64,000 nucleotides of DNA, from the NCBI RefSeq assembly GCF_002091985.1, contig NZ_MKKX01000003.1:62001-126000 (forward strand), in the 5' to 3' direction. Shown here piece after piece: positions 18,014-27,966 of the stretch. Source of the DNA: Rhodococcus sp. 1163. GTDB taxonomy: Bacteria; Actinomycetota; Actinomycetes; Mycobacteriales; Mycobacteriaceae. Under the pieces are notes generated by a model. The model was not told the DNA's origin, searched no databases, and worked only from the letters and a program-made list of their open reading frames with translations. A program made the translations under genes and the position numbers. Every line of letters begins with the position of its first letter. Within the stretch, counting starts at the first letter, position 1.

Positions 18014-20716
18014 GTGACCAGTTCAGTGCCAGAGAACCCAGCCAACCCCGCCGATGCCCAGGACCGCAGCGTGGGTAGCGACCCAACCGGATTGCCGAAG
18101 AGCTGGGACCCGAGCGCGGTAGAGGCCGAGCTGTATCAGGGCTGGGTCGACGCCGGCTACTTCGAAGCCGACGCCACGAGCGACAAGCCTCCGTACTCGA
18201 TTGTGCTTCCCCCACCGAACGTGACGGGAAGTCTGCACATGGGTCACGCACTCGACCACACGTTGATGGACGCGTTGAGCCGTCGTAAGCGCATGCTCGG
18301 ATTCGAAGTCCTCTGGCTACCGGGGATGGATCATGCGGGTATCGCGACGCAGACCGTGGTGGAGAAGCAACTCGCGGCCGAGGGAAAGACCAAAGAAGAT
18401 TTCGGCCGGGAACTCTTCATCGACAAGGTGTGGGACTGGAAGCGTGAGTCCGGCGGCACCATCGGCGGCCAGATGCGCCGCATCGGTGACGGCGTCGACT
18501 GGTCTCGCGAGCGTTTCACGATGGACGACGGCCTCTCGAAGGCGGTCCAGACCATCTTCAAGCGAATGTTCGACGACGGCCTGATCTACCGGGCTGAGCG
18601 ACTGGTCAACTGGTCGCCCGTGCTGCAGACAGCCATTTCCGATATCGAAGTCAAGTTCGAGGACGTCGAAGGCGAGCTCGTTTCTCTGCGTTACGGCTCG
18701 TTGAACGACGACGAGCCCCACGTCATCGTCGCGACCACCCGCGTCGAGACGATGCTCGGTGACACTGCGGTGGCCGTCCATCCGGACGACGCCCGCTACC
18801 AGCATCTGCTCGGAACGACCCTCGAACACCCGTTCACCGGCAGACAGATCCCGATCATCGCCGACGACTACGTCGATCCCGAATTCGGTACGGGCGCGGT
18901 CAAGATCACCCCGGCCCATGATCCCAACGACTTCGAGATGGGTCTGCGACACAACCTGCCCATGCCCACGATCATGGACAAGGCAGGTCGGATCGCCGAC
19001 ACTGGAACCGAGTTCGACGGCATGGACAGGTTCGAGGCCCGCATCAAGGTTCGTGAGGCGCTGGCCGAGCAGGGACGCGTCGTGGCGGAAAAGCGTCCGT
19101 ACTTGCACAGCGTCGGACACTCCGAACGCAGCGGTGAGTCGATCGAGCCGCGACTGTCGTTGCAGTGGTGGGTCAAGGTCGATGGGCTCGCCGCCGCCGC
19201 GGGCGACGCAATTCGCAACGGCGATACGACTATTCATCCGGCGAGTCAGGAGCCACGCTGGTTCGCGTGGGTCGACAACATGCACGACTGGTGCATTTCG
19301 CGTCAGCTGTGGTGGGGTCACCGCATACCTATCTGGTACGGCCCGAACGGTGAGACGGTGTGCCTGGGCGCCGACGAAACGCCGCCCGAGGGTTGGGTGC
19401 AGGATCCCGACGTCCTCGACACGTGGTTCTCGTCCGGATTGTGGCCGTTCTCCACTATGGGTTGGCCCGACGCGACCGATGAGCTCGCCAAGTTCTACCC
19501 CACCAGCGTGCTGGTCACCGGCTACGACATTCTGTTCTTCTGGGTCGCCCGCATGATGATGTTCGGCACCTACGTCGCATCCGATCCGGCACTGGGTTCG
19601 GGGGAGGGCGGCAGTAAGGTGCCGTTCAAGGACATCTTCCTGCACGGGCTCGTCCGTGATCAGTTCGGCAAGAAGATGTCGAAGTCCCGAGGAAACGGCA
19701 TCGATCCACTCGACTGGGTCGACCGCTTCGGGGCAGATGCGTTGCGTTTCACCCTCGCTCGCGGTGCAAACCCGGGTGCGGACCTGTCGGTCGGTGAGGA
19801 TCACGCGCAGTCCTCACGTAACTTCGCCAACAAGCTGTTCAACGCGACCAAGTTCGCGTTGATGAACGGTGCTGCGCCCGCACCACTTCCGGCGCGAGCG
19901 GAACTGACGGACGCCGATCGGTGGATTCTCGATCGCCTCGACGAAGTGCGCGCCGAGGTCGACGTCGCATTCGAGCGCTACGAGTTCAGCAAGGCCTGCG
20001 AGGGGTTGTACCACTTCGCATGGGACGAAGTATGCGACTGGTATCTGGAGATCGCCAAAGTGCAGTTCGGCGATGCCGCACAGGCAGATTCGACTCGTAC
20101 CGTGCTCGGCAATGTGCTCGATGCGTTGCTGCGGCTCTTGCATCCCGTTATCCCGTTCGTCACCGAAACGCTGTGGAAGGTGTTGACCGGCGGCGAATCG
20201 ATCGTCATCGCATCGTGGCCCGTCGCATCCGGACACATCGCGGATGTGGTTGCCGCACAGCGTGTTGCAGATATGCAGAAGCTCGTGACCGAGGTTCGTC
20301 GCTTCCGCAGCGATCAGGGTCTCAAGCCGTCGCAGAAGGTCGGCGCGAGGCTCGTCGGGATCACCGACGCCGATCTTTCCACCCAGGTCCATGCCACTCG
20401 CGCTCTTGCACGACTGATCGAACCTGCCGAAAACTTCACCGTTACGGCCTCCGTGGAGGTTCGACTGACGAAGGCGACGGTGACGGTCGAGCTCGACACG
20501 TCGGGAACCGTCGACCTCGTCGCCGAGCGCGCGCGGTTGGTCAAAGACCTCGCCGCGTCCGAGAAGGAACTGACCCAGACGACGAGCAAACTGAGCAACG
20601 AGGCGTTTCTCGCCAAAGCCCCGGACGCCGTGGTCGACAAGATCAAGAGCCGACAGCAGATCGCGGTCGAAGAGATTGCGCGAATCAATGCTCGGCTAGA
20701 AACTATGGGGCAGTAG
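18014..20716 (+). CDS. valS: Valyl-tRNA synthetase
   Basis: Class I aminoacyl-tRNA synthetase that charges tRNA-Val; 900 residues. The HIGH-type motif is HMGH (near residue 75), and KMSKS is at about residues 554-558. The CP1 editing domain lies between them, an anticodon-binding domain follows, and a C-terminal coiled-coil arm (about residues 835-895) is typical of ValRS. The N-terminal 30 residues are variable. The GTG start has no Shine-Dalgarno sequence, consistent with a leaderless transcript. The stop overlaps the folC start by 1 base. Confidence 0.97.
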   Translation: MTSSVPENPANPADAQDRSVGSDPTGLPKSWDPSAVEAELYQGWVDAGYFEADATSDKPPYSIVLPPPNVTGSLHMGHALDHTLMDALSRRKRMLGFEVLWLPGMDHAGIATQTVVEKQLAAEGKTKEDFGRELFIDKVWDWKRESGGTIGGQMRRIGDGVDWSRERFTMDDGLSKAVQTIFKRMFDDGLIYRAERLVNWSPVLQTAISDIEVKFEDVEGELVSLRYGSLNDDEPHVIVATTRVETMLGDTAVAVHPDDARYQHLLGTTLEHPFTGRQIPIIADDYVDPEFGTGAVKITPAHDPNDFEMGLRHNLPMPTIMDKAGRIADTGTEFDGMDRFEARIKVREALAEQGRVVAEKRPYLHSVGHSERSGESIEPRLSLQWWVKVDGLAAAAGDAIRNGDTTIHPASQEPRWFAWVDNMHDWCISRQLWWGHRIPIWYGPNGETVCLGADETPPEGWVQDPDVLDTWFSSGLWPFSTMGWPDATDELAKFYPTSVLVTGYDILFFWVARMMMFGTYVASDPALGSGEGGSKVPFKDIFLHGLVRDQFGKKMSKSRGNGIDPLDWVDRFGADALRFTLARGANPGADLSVGEDHAQSSRNFANKLFNATKFALMNGAAPAPLPARAELTDADRWILDRLDEVRAEVDVAFERYEFSKACEGLYHFAWDEVCDWYLEIAKVQFGDAAQADSTRTVLGNVLDALLRLLHPVIPFVTETLWKVLTGGESIVIASWPVASGHIADVVAAQRVADMQKLVTEVRRFRSDQGLKPSQKVGARLVGITDADLSTQVHATRALARLIEPAENFTVTASVEVRLTKATVTVELDTSGTVDLVAERARLVKDLAASEKELTQTTSKLSNEAFLAKAPDAVVDKIKSRQQIAVEEIARINARLETMGQ

Positions 20717-22140
20717 TGTCCGAATCCTATTCAGCTCCTTCCCGACCCAGTCCGGTGGACATGGCCGAATTGGCGCTTGTCGAGGCGGAACTGGACAAAC
20801 GGTGGCCGGAGACCAAGATCGAGCCGTCGACTGCACGGATCGCGGCACTGATGGACCTTTTGGGGTCACCGCAGAAGGCGTACCCGTCGATCCACGTTGC
20901 CGGTACCAACGGTAAAACGTCGGTGACCCGGATGGTCGATGCCTTGCTGACGCACTTTCATCGCCGAACCGGCCGGACCACCAGTCCGCATCTGCAATTG
21001 GCGACCGAACGGATAAGTGTCGACGGCATCCCGATCTCGCCCCGGCTGTACGTGGACACCTACAACGAAATCGCCCCGTTCGTAGAGATGGTCGACGCGC
21101 AGTCCGAGGCCGCAGGCGGACCACGCATGAGCAAGTTCGAGGTCACCACCGCCATGGCATTCGCGGCGTTCGCGGAGGCGCCGATCGAGGTTGCCGTCGT
21201 GGAGGTCGGGCTCGGTGGTAGATGGGACGCCACCAACGTCGTCGATGGTGAAGTGGCCGTGATCACCCCGATCGATATCGACCACGTCGAGTTCCTCGGG
21301 GGCGATCTCGGTGGTATCGCCAAAGAAAAAGCCGGAATCATCAAGAAAGCACCGGAGCGGCTCGTTCCGCGAGACACCGTCGCCATCCTGGCCGAGCAGA
21401 AGCCCGAAGTTGCCGAGGTGCTGTTGCGCGCCGCGGTGGAAGCCGATGCCGTCGTCGCCAGGCAAGGTTCGGAATTCAGGGTGCTCGCGCGTCGGATCGC
21501 GGTGGGCGGTCAACAACTCGAGTTGCAAGGTCTCGGCGGCGTGTACACCGATATCTTCCTACCACTGCACGGAGAGCATCAGGCGACGAACGCATCCTTG
21601 GCGCTCGCCGCGGTCGAGGCGTTCTTCGGCGCGGGCTCCGATCATCAACTCGACGTGGACATCGTTCGAGCGGCCTTCGCATCCATCGTCAATCCCGGCC
21701 GGCTCGAACGCGTTCGCAACGCTCCAACAGTGTTTCTCGACGCCGCACACAACCCACACGGGGCCAGAGCGCTTGCTGCGGCTCTCACCGACGAATTCGA
21801 CTTCCGAAAACTGGTCGGAGTCGTCAGTGTCATGGGGGACAAGGACGTCGAGGCCATGTTGACGGTGCTCGAGCCGGTGTTCGACGAAATCGTCGTCACG
21901 CACAACGGATCGCCGCGGGCGATGGACGTCGAGGAACTTGCAGGCCTGGCCGTCGCGAAGTTCGGCGACGAGCGCGTGGTCGTCGCGCCGACGCTCGCCG
22001 ACGCGCTCGAAACCGCCATCGGGCTCGCCGAGGAAGTCGCAGATCCCGGTGAGGCGGTCTCGGGTGCCGGGGTGATCGTCACCGGATCGGTCGTCACCGC
22101 CGGAGCAGCTCGAACTTTGTTCGGAAAGGAGCCCGTATGA
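20716..22140 (+). CDS. folC: Folylpolyglutamate synthase / dihydrofolate synthase
   Basis: Mur-ligase-family enzyme that adds glutamates to folates, 474 residues. The ATP-binding loop AGTNGKTSVTRM starts near residue 62, and the ITPIDIDHVEFLGG segment and the C-terminal DAAHNPHGA motif are diagnostic. The start is GTG 20716 inside TAGTG with the valS stop; the much longer open frame upstream is a shadow of valS. It is coupled by ATGA to the DUF4233 gene. The valS-folC-DUF4233-ndk order is as in M. tuberculosis Rv2448c-Rv2445c. Confidence 0.95.
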   Translation: MSESYSAPSRPSPVDMAELALVEAELDKRWPETKIEPSTARIAALMDLLGSPQKAYPSIHVAGTNGKTSVTRMVDALLTHFHRRTGRTTSPHLQLATERISVDGIPISPRLYVDTYNEIAPFVEMVDAQSEAAGGPRMSKFEVTTAMAFAAFAEAPIEVAVVEVGLGGRWDATNVVDGEVAVITPIDIDHVEFLGGDLGGIAKEKAGIIKKAPERLVPRDTVAILAEQKPEVAEVLLRAAVEADAVVARQGSEFRVLARRIAVGGQQLELQGLGGVYTDIFLPLHGEHQATNASLALAAVEAFFGAGSDHQLDVDIVRAAFASIVNPGRLERVRNAPTVFLDAAHNPHGARALAAALTDEFDFRKLVGVVSVMGDKDVEAMLTVLEPVFDEIVVTHNGSPRAMDVEELAGLAVAKFGDERVVVAPTLADALETAIGLAEEVADPGEAVSGAGVIVTGSVVTAGAARTLFGKEPV

Positions 22141-22541
22141 GTGAAACAGGGGAGGGCGGTAGCGAGTTCAAGCCGCCGGCAACCGATCCGTGGAAAGGCT
22201 TCCGCGGAGTCATGGCAGGCACCCTCGTTCTCGAGGCCATTGTCGTTCTACTCGCGTTACCCGTCGTGTCGACAGTCGGCGGCGGCCTCGGTTGGTTCTC
22301 CACGTTGTACCTGGTGGGGATGGCCGTGGCATTCGTCCTTGCCGCAGGTATGCAAGGACGACCGCAGGCGATGCAGATCAATCTGGCGCTTCAGGTGTTC
22401 GTTCTGCTCGGTGGGTTCATTCACCTGTCGATCGCGATCGTGGGAGTGGTGTTCCTCGCGGTGTGGATATATCTGCTGTACCTGCGGCGAGACATCACTC
22501 GACGGATCGAACGCGGCATGCTCAGAGGTCAGCGGGACTGA
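22137..22541 (+). CDS. DUF4233 domain-containing membrane protein
   Basis: A 134-residue protein with about four predicted membrane segments (around residues 25-45, 50-70, 82-105 and a short C-terminal one) and polar ends. It corresponds to the conserved actinobacterial Rv2446c family between folC and ndk. The function is unknown. The start overlaps the folC stop as ATGA, so translation is coupled to folC. Confidence 0.85.
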   Translation: MSETGEGGSEFKPPATDPWKGFRGVMAGTLVLEAIVVLLALPVVSTVGGGLGWFSTLYLVGMAVAFVLAAGMQGRPQAMQINLALQVFVLLGGFIHLSIAIVGVVFLAVWIYLLYLRRDITRRIERGMLRGQRD

Positions 22542-22623
22542 AACCTCGAGCCCGGCGGATATCGGCACACCATGGTGGGTCTGAGCGTAGGTCCTCGGAG
22601 TCCGTCCACTACTGTCTACGTTC

Positions 22624-23037
22624 GTGACCGAGCGCACCCTTGTACTGATCAAGCCAGATGGAGTTGCCCGCCGCTACGTAGGCGAGATTCTCGGCCGAAT
22701 CGAGAAGAAGGGATTGAGTATCGCAGCACTGGAACTCAAATCCGTTTCTCTCGAGCTGGCCGGCGCGCACTACGCCGAACACAAAGACAGGCCGTTCTTC
22801 CCAGCGCTACTCGAGTTCATCACCTCCGGACCCGTCGTCGCAGCAGTTTTGGAGGGACCGAGAGCTATCGCTGCCTTCCGTCAGATCGGCGGAGGCACCG
22901 ACCCGGTCGAGAAGGCGGTTCCAGGGACCATTCGCGGCGATCTTGCCCTCGATGGTCAGCAGAACCTCGTGCACGGATCGGACTCCGTCGAGTCCGCCGA
23001 GCGTGAGATCGCGTTGTGGTTTCCAAGCCTTTCCTGA
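22624..23037 (+). CDS. ndk: Nucleoside diphosphate kinase
   Basis: Transfers the gamma-phosphate between nucleoside triphosphates and diphosphates through a phosphohistidine, His117 in NLVHGSDS. At 137 residues it has the usual bacterial length, with N-terminal [13 protein letters not shown] and the Kpn-loop region complete. GTG at 22624 lies 8 bases after a TACTGT hexamer (22610-22615), a possible -10 element of a leaderless or near-leaderless transcript. Confidence 0.97.
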   Translation: MTERTLVLIKPDGVARRYVGEILGRIEKKGLSIAALELKSVSLELAGAHYAEHKDRPFFPALLEFITSGPVVAAVLEGPRAIAAFRQIGGGTDPVEKAVPGTIRGDLALDGQQNLVHGSDSVESAEREIALWFPSLS

Positions 23038-23062
23038 TTCTCCACACTCTGATTCGGGTTCG

Positions 23063-23104
23063 CCCGCCATGCCGCCGACCACAAGATCGGAGCGGCGTGG
23101 CGGG
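23063..23104 (+). terminator. Hairpin terminator of ndk
   Basis: A 13-bp stem (23063-23075 and 23092-23104, one G-U pair) with a 16-base loop begins 25 bases after the ndk stop. The following 23105-23546 is a gene-free leader of rne with an AT-rich island (23177-23190), where an rne promoter could lie. Confidence 0.6.
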
Positions 23105-23546
23105 TTCGCTTCACCCGGTGTGGGATACTCGTGAAGGTTGCTTTCACAACACACGCTTCACCTCGAAAAGTTTTCCTGTAAAAAAATTTTGCCGTTACCA
23201 GTTTTGTGCAACACCGAACAGGAGCGTCACGCCAGTGCCGTTCTCGTGAAAGTGACCGGATGACACCCGCAGTTCGATGCCCGTCATCGCTGCCGAACAC
23301 GTAGGAAGACCTCCCACGTGCCGGCATGCTTGATGATCAGGCGCTCGGACTCGGGACACCATAGCCATCCAGCCAGGCACCGTGCATCCGTACGCCGACC
23401 ACTCGCTGTGGACGGTGCACTCCGTCCGGAGCGCGACTTACGATCTGGCGTCAAACCGACGTCAGCACACTAGGATTGCTCTCGCGTGGCCGCGTCGCAC
23501 CAGCTTCGACTCAGGTGGACGCGCCCGGGGGCCCGAGGAGACTTAC

Positions 23547-26500
23547 GTGGCCGACCAAGCCCCGCCCGAAGATGTACAGAATTCGAACTCAGGAAGTTCG
23601 GTCGATGACGAATCGTCATCCAGCCGAAGTCCGGCGTTCCCCGAGCGCCTCCGAGTGCATGCACTCGCGAAGATTCTCGGCGTCACCAGTAAACAGGTAC
23701 TCGCCAAACTGGGTGAGCTCGGAATAGAGGCGCGCAGCGCACAGTCCAGTCTGGGACGCGACGTCGCCGAGACGGTGTATTCCTCGTTCGCACCTGCGAC
23801 CGAGGCGCCGGCTGCACCAGTCGAGACGGCCGCCCCGATCGTGGTCGAGCCTGTGCCTGCTGTCGAAGCTCCGACAGTGGACAGTCCTCCCGCGCGCCCT
23901 GCGTTCGCGATTCCGGTGTTCCTCCAGCCGGAAGCGATAGTCGAGGCTCCCAAGCGTCGACGAAGCCGGAAAGCAGCAGGTCCTGCCGCTGAGCCCACGT
24001 CGACGCCTGCCGTCGAAGAGCCATCGGTCCTCGTCGCCGATCCGGTCATCGAGCCGGACAAGGCTCCCGTTCGCGGCAAGCCCGCTGTCGAGGCCACCCC
24101 GGATGCAGCTACTGACACAACCGACATATCGGACACAGTCGACAGCTCGGACACTTCCGAGGATGCCGACAACTCGGACGACAACGATGACCAGTCGCAG
24201 CCGAGGCGGCGTCGGCGCGGTCGTCGTGGTCGTGGCCGCGGACGTGGGGAACAGTCTGCCGACGGCAGTTCGGACGACTATTCGGACGATGCCGCAGAAG
24301 GTGACGACGATTCGAGTGAGGACGCAGAGTCGGCGTCCTCGGACACGCGTTCGTCCGAATCCGATACTCCCGTATCCGGCTCGGTTGAATCCGAATCCAC
24401 TGATTTCGATGTAGCAGACTCCGAGGGTGCCGATTCCGACACTTCGGAAAGCGATTCCGAGAACGAGGACAAGCCTGCAGGCGAGCGTCGTTCACGTCGC
24501 CGTAGTCGAAGTCGTTCGAACGCCAAATCCAGCGATACCGACGATGCCCAGAAACAGGCCTCGGATACGGAATCGGAAGAGTCGGTCGATTCGCCGGTCG
24601 ACTCCGCCGACAACGACAACGACACCGACGACGAGGATTCGTCCGACGGCTCGAGTCGTCGACGCCGCAGACGTCGCCGCCGCCGCAGCAGCACCGGTGA
24701 CGCTTCGTCCGAGTCCACCGAGACCGAGGACGACCCACCGAACACCGTCGTGCACGAGCGCGAACCGCGGAACAAGTCCCGTAGCAAGGATGAGGTCCAG
24801 GGAATCACCGGCTCGACCCGGCTCGAAGCGAAGCGTCAGCGCCGTCGCGACGGACGTGACGCCGGACGCCGACGGCCACCGATTCTTACCGAGTCGGAGT
24901 TCCTGGCACGTCGTGAGTCGGTCGATCGCGTCATGGTCGTCCGCGAAAAGTCGTTCCCCGACAACGGCGTGACCACACAGGTCGCCGTTCTCGAAGACGG
25001 CGTATTGGTCGAGCACTTCGTCACCAGTAGCGCGTCCGCGTCGATGGTCGGCAACGTCTACCTCGGCCGCGTGCAGAACGTGCTGCCGAGCATGGAAGCT
25101 GCATTCATCGATATCGGCCGTGGCCGTAACGGTGTCCTGTATGCCGGAGAGGTCAACTGGGACGCAGCAGGTCTCGGTGGTAACTCTCGCAAGATCGAAC
25201 AGGCACTCAAGCCGGGTGACCAGGTTTTGGTGCAGGTGAGCAAGGATCCGGTCGGGCACAAGGGTGCGCGTCTGACGACTCAGCTCTCGCTGGCAGGCCG
25301 CTACCTGGTCTATGTACCCGGTGGCAGCTCGACGGGTATCAGCCGCAAGTTGCCCGACACCGAGCGGAAGCGCCTGAAGGAAATTCTTCGCGATATCGTT
25401 CCTCCCGAGGCCGGGGTGATCATCCGTACCGCAGCCGAAGGCGTCAGTGAAGACGAGCTCGCGCGTGACGTGATCCGTCTGCAGACACAATGGGCGACCA
25501 TCGAAGAAGCGTCGGCCAAGGCTGAAACAGGTAAGGGTTCGCAACCGCAGGCACTGTACGAAGAGCCGGATCTGCTGGTCAAGGTTATCCGTGACCTGTT
25601 CAACGAGGACTTCGTCAAACTTGTCATCGAAGGTGACAAGGCCTGGGACACGACATCGTCGTACATCGAGACGGTAGCGGCGGACATGCTGCACAAGCTC
25701 GAGCGCCACATCGCCGAGCCCGGTCGACCAGACGTGTTCGAAGCGCACCGGGTCGACGAGCAGCTGGCCAAGGCACTCGACCGTAAGGTCTGGCTACCGT
25801 CCGGAGGCACGCTCGTCATCGATCGCACCGAGGCGATGACCGTGGTCGACGTCAACACCGGCAAGTTCACCGGTGCAGGCGGCAACCTCGAGGAGACGGT
25901 GACGCGGAACAATCTCGAGGCCGCCGAAGAGATCGTTCGGCAAATGCGCCTACGCGACATCGGCGGAATGATTGTCGTCGACTTCATCGATATGGTGCTC
26001 GAATCCAACCGTGACCTGGTGTTGCGCCGTCTCACCGAGTCTCTCGGTCGTGACCGGACGCGCCATCAGGTGTCCGAGGTGACTTCACTCGGGCTTGTGC
26101 AGATGACGCGTAAGAAGATGGGCACCGGTCTCATCGAAGCGTTCTCGACGACGTGCGAACACTGCCAGGGCCGCGGGATCATGATTCACCCGTACCCCGT
26201 CGAGGCGAAGACCGATGACGGCTCGCGATCCTCCTCACCGCGCTCCGATTCGAGTACGCCGCGCAAACGCCGCGGTCGCGACAAGTCCGACAACGACAAG
26301 ACAGACAACGACAAAACCGACAATGTGGCTGACGCTGCGAACAGTCCTGCAGCGAAGAGTCAGCCCGAGGCTCACGAGCACACACCGGACCCATCGGTGA
26401 AGCGTGCACACCCCGTGGCCCTCGCCATGGCTGCGCATCACGACGACGTTGTCGACGATGTCACTCCGGCCGAGGTACTCGACGAGCACTCGGAGCCGAG

Positions 26501-26915
26501 TACGTCCTCGGAGCCGAAGATCATCGATGCCGCCGAGGTGGCTCGTGTTCAGGGCAGGGACACCGAAGCAGTATCGACCGAGGTGCAGCCGGACACCAGG
26601 GTCCCGGAGAATGCTGTCGACATGACAGCGGACACAGCTGTGGCCGAGGAGTCGCCGGAACCGATCGTCAAAGCGCGTCGTGGTCGCCGTGTTGCCCGGA
26701 AGGCAGCAGCACCTACGGCCGAGACTCCCGACGCAGCTGCTGTCTTCGTGATTCCGGCTACACACGAGGAGCCGGTAGCGCCGACGGAGCCTTCGGTGAC
26801 GTCGGCTGTCGAACCGGTGTCCAGTGCTCCCACCACGGACGAGATGCCCGTGAAGAAGCCTCGCCGACGTCGTGCAGCGGCACGCCCGGCAGGGCCACCG
26901 GTGGACGCGGAATAG
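23547..26915 (+). CDS. rne: Ribonuclease E/G
   Basis: Endoribonuclease for mRNA decay and rRNA/tRNA processing, 1122 residues. The N-terminal 440 residues are disordered, with acidic Asp/Ser runs interrupted by arginine tracts (about residues 218-236 and 371-380). The catalytic core starts with an S1 RNA-binding domain (about 500-590), then the DNase I-like part with the VVDVNTGKF and VVDFIDM acidic motifs (about 766 and 812), and the zinc-link CEHCQGRG (about 870). A second disordered tail is rich in Asp/Lys and Pro/Ala. GTG 23547 has GAGGAG 8 bases upstream; the frame is open from 23382 but lacks similarity there. A leader of up to about 500 bases precedes it, compatible with the autoregulation known for rne. 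Confidence 0.95.
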   Translation: MADQAPPEDVQNSNSGSSVDDESSSSRSPAFPERLRVHALAKILGVTSKQVLAKLGELGIEARSAQSSLGRDVAETVYSSFAPATEAPAAPVETAAPIVVEPVPAVEAPTVDSPPARPAFAIPVFLQPEAIVEAPKRRRSRKAAGPAAEPTSTPAVEEPSVLVADPVIEPDKAPVRGKPAVEATPDAATDTTDISDTVDSSDTSEDADNSDDNDDQSQPRRRRRGRRGRGRGRGEQSADGSSDDYSDDAAEGDDDSSEDAESASSDTRSSESDTPVSGSVESESTDFDVADSEGADSDTSESDSENEDKPAGERRSRRRSRSRSNAKSSDTDDAQKQASDTESEESVDSPVDSADNDNDTDDEDSSDGSSRRRRRRRRRRSSTGDASSESTETEDDPPNTVVHEREPRNKSRSKDEVQGITGSTRLEAKRQRRRDGRDAGRRRPPILTESEFLARRESVDRVMVVREKSFPDNGVTTQVAVLEDGVLVEHFVTSSASASMVGNVYLGRVQNVLPSMEAAFIDIGRGRNGVLYAGEVNWDAAGLGGNSRKIEQALKPGDQVLVQVSKDPVGHKGARLTTQLSLAGRYLVYVPGGSSTGISRKLPDTERKRLKEILRDIVPPEAGVIIRTAAEGVSEDELARDVIRLQTQWATIEEASAKAETGKGSQPQALYEEPDLLVKVIRDLFNEDFVKLVIEGDKAWDTTSSYIETVAADMLHKLERHIAEPGRPDVFEAHRVDEQLAKALDRKVWLPSGGTLVIDRTEAMTVVDVNTGKFTGAGGNLEETVTRNNLEAAEEIVRQMRLRDIGGMIVVDFIDMVLESNRDLVLRRLTESLGRDRTRHQVSEVTSLGLVQMTRKKMGTGLIEAFSTTCEHCQGRGIMIHPYPVEAKTDDGSRSSSPRSDSSTPRKRRGRDKSDNDKTDNDKTDNVADAANSPAAKSQPEAHEHTPDPSVKRAHPVALAMAAHHDDVVDDVTPAEVLDEHSEPSTSSEPKIIDAAEVARVQGRDTEAVSTEVQPDTRVPENAVDMTADTAVAEESPEPIVKARRGRRVARKAAAPTAETPDAAAVFVIPATHEEPVAPTEPSVTSAVEPVSSAPTTDEMPVKKPRRRRAAARPAGPPVDAE

Positions 26916-26921
26916 CGAGTC

Positions 26922-26950
26922 GACGGGCAGTTTGACCACGACTGCCCGTC
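26922..26950 (+). terminator. Terminator of rne
   Basis: A 10-bp perfect stem (26922-26931 and 26941-26950) starts 7 bases after the rne stop. The 9-base loop carries most of the -35 hexamer of the predicted rplU promoter. Confidence 0.6.
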
Positions 26951-26961
26951 TGCCGTAACCT
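26932..26961 (+). promoter_or_regulatory. Predicted promoter of rplU-rpmA
   Basis: TTGACC (26932-26937), an 18-base spacer and TAACCT (26956-26961) form a housekeeping-type promoter. Transcription would give a leader of about 180 bases before rplU. The region 26962-27149 shows no gene. Confidence 0.5.
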
Positions 26962-27149
26962 GACAAGGTCGCTGCCGGTGACAATTTTCTGCTGTGCCTC
27001 GACGAAATTTCGGTCGAGTGCGGCGGCGGACGCACCCGGTGGCAAGTAACACCGCACGAAATACCGCAAGAATCACATGCACGATCCAGCCCAGTCGTGT
27101 TGCCATGGGCAATGCGAGCAAGTTCGAAGAAGCAAGGGGTAGCCCTCCG

Positions 27150-27461
27150 ATGGCAACGTACGCGATCGTCAAGACCGGCGGAAAGCAGTACAAGGTCGCT
27201 GTTGGTGACCTCGTCAAGGTCGAGAAGATCGAGGGAGCGCTCGGCACTGCTGTCTCGCTTGCTCCGGTCCTCGTCGTAGACGGATCCGATCTGACCACCG
27301 ATGCCGACAAGCTGGCGAAGATCTCGGTAACCGGTGAGGTCGTCGAGCACACCAAGGGTCCGAAGATCCGCATCCACAAGTTCAAGAACAAGACCGGCTA
27401 CCACAAGCGCCAGGGACACAGGCAGAAGCTCACTGTCCTGAAGGTCACCGGCATCAAGTAA
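27150..27461 (+). CDS. rplU: 50S ribosomal protein L21
   Basis: Ribosomal protein of 103 residues with the family signatures [16 protein letters not shown] at the N-terminus and the [16 protein letters not shown] block near the C-terminus. The frame is open 52 codons upstream, but ATG 27150 gives the exact L21 start. It forms an operon with rpmA. Confidence 0.97.
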   Translation: MATYAIVKTGGKQYKVAVGDLVKVEKIEGALGTAVSLAPVLVVDGSDLTTDADKLAKISVTGEVVEHTKGPKIRIHKFKNKTGYHKRQGHRQKLTVLKVTGIK

Positions 27462-27521
27462 CCAGGTCTGTTCAGTACTGACTTTTCAGCGCTGACATTC
27501 ACCCCGAGGAGGGTATGCAAC

Positions 27522-27785
27522 ATGGCACATAAGAAGGGTGCATCAAGCTCCCGTAACGGTCGCGATTCGAATGCGCAGCGCCTCGGCGTCAAGCGTTTCG
27601 GCGGCCAGACCGTCAGCGCAGGCGAGATCCTGGTTCGTCAGCGCGGCACGCACTTCCACCCCGGCGTCAACGTCGGCCGTGGCGGCGACGACACACTGTT
27701 CGCTCTGTCCGCAGGCGCAGTCGAATTCGGCGCCAAGCGTGGACGCAAGACCGTGAACATCGTTCCGGTCGCAGTAGAGGCCTAG
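27522..27785 (+). CDS. rpmA: 50S ribosomal protein L27
   Basis: An 87-residue ribosomal protein. The N-terminus [16 protein letters not shown], which reaches the peptidyl-transferase centre, and the [17 protein letters not shown] block are characteristic. The ATG has GAGGAGG about 9 bases upstream. It lies 60 bases after rplU and 181 bases before obg, the conserved L21-L27-Obg order. Confidence 0.97.
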   Translation: MAHKKGASSSRNGRDSNAQRLGVKRFGGQTVSAGEILVRQRGTHFHPGVNVGRGGDDTLFALSAGAVEFGAKRGRKTVNIVPVAVEA

Positions 27786-27866
27786 TCTCCGCTGCACAAT
27801 CTGCGTCGGATGGTTTTCGCAAGGCTCACGCCGCGAAAATCTCGACGCGCTCGAGCTCGACGATGA

Positions 27867-27912
27867 GGGTGGACCAGGGTGAAAATGCCCGGTCCGCCCT
27901 TATCGTATTTGT
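27867..27912 (+). terminator. Terminator of rplU-rpmA
   Basis: A 9-bp outer stem (27867-27875 with 27891-27899, one G-U pair), extended by inner GGG/CCC pairing, is followed by TTATCGTATTTG. It lies 81 bases after the rpmA stop. Confidence 0.7.
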
Positions 27913-27966
27913 GGGCATAAAAATATTTCGGTCGCACACTCGACCGAGGAAGGATCGAAGGCAGTC

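Noticed and set aside
18317-19804. 495-codon minus-strand frame opposite valS
   Set aside because: Antisense shadow created by GC-rich codon use in valS; no family features.
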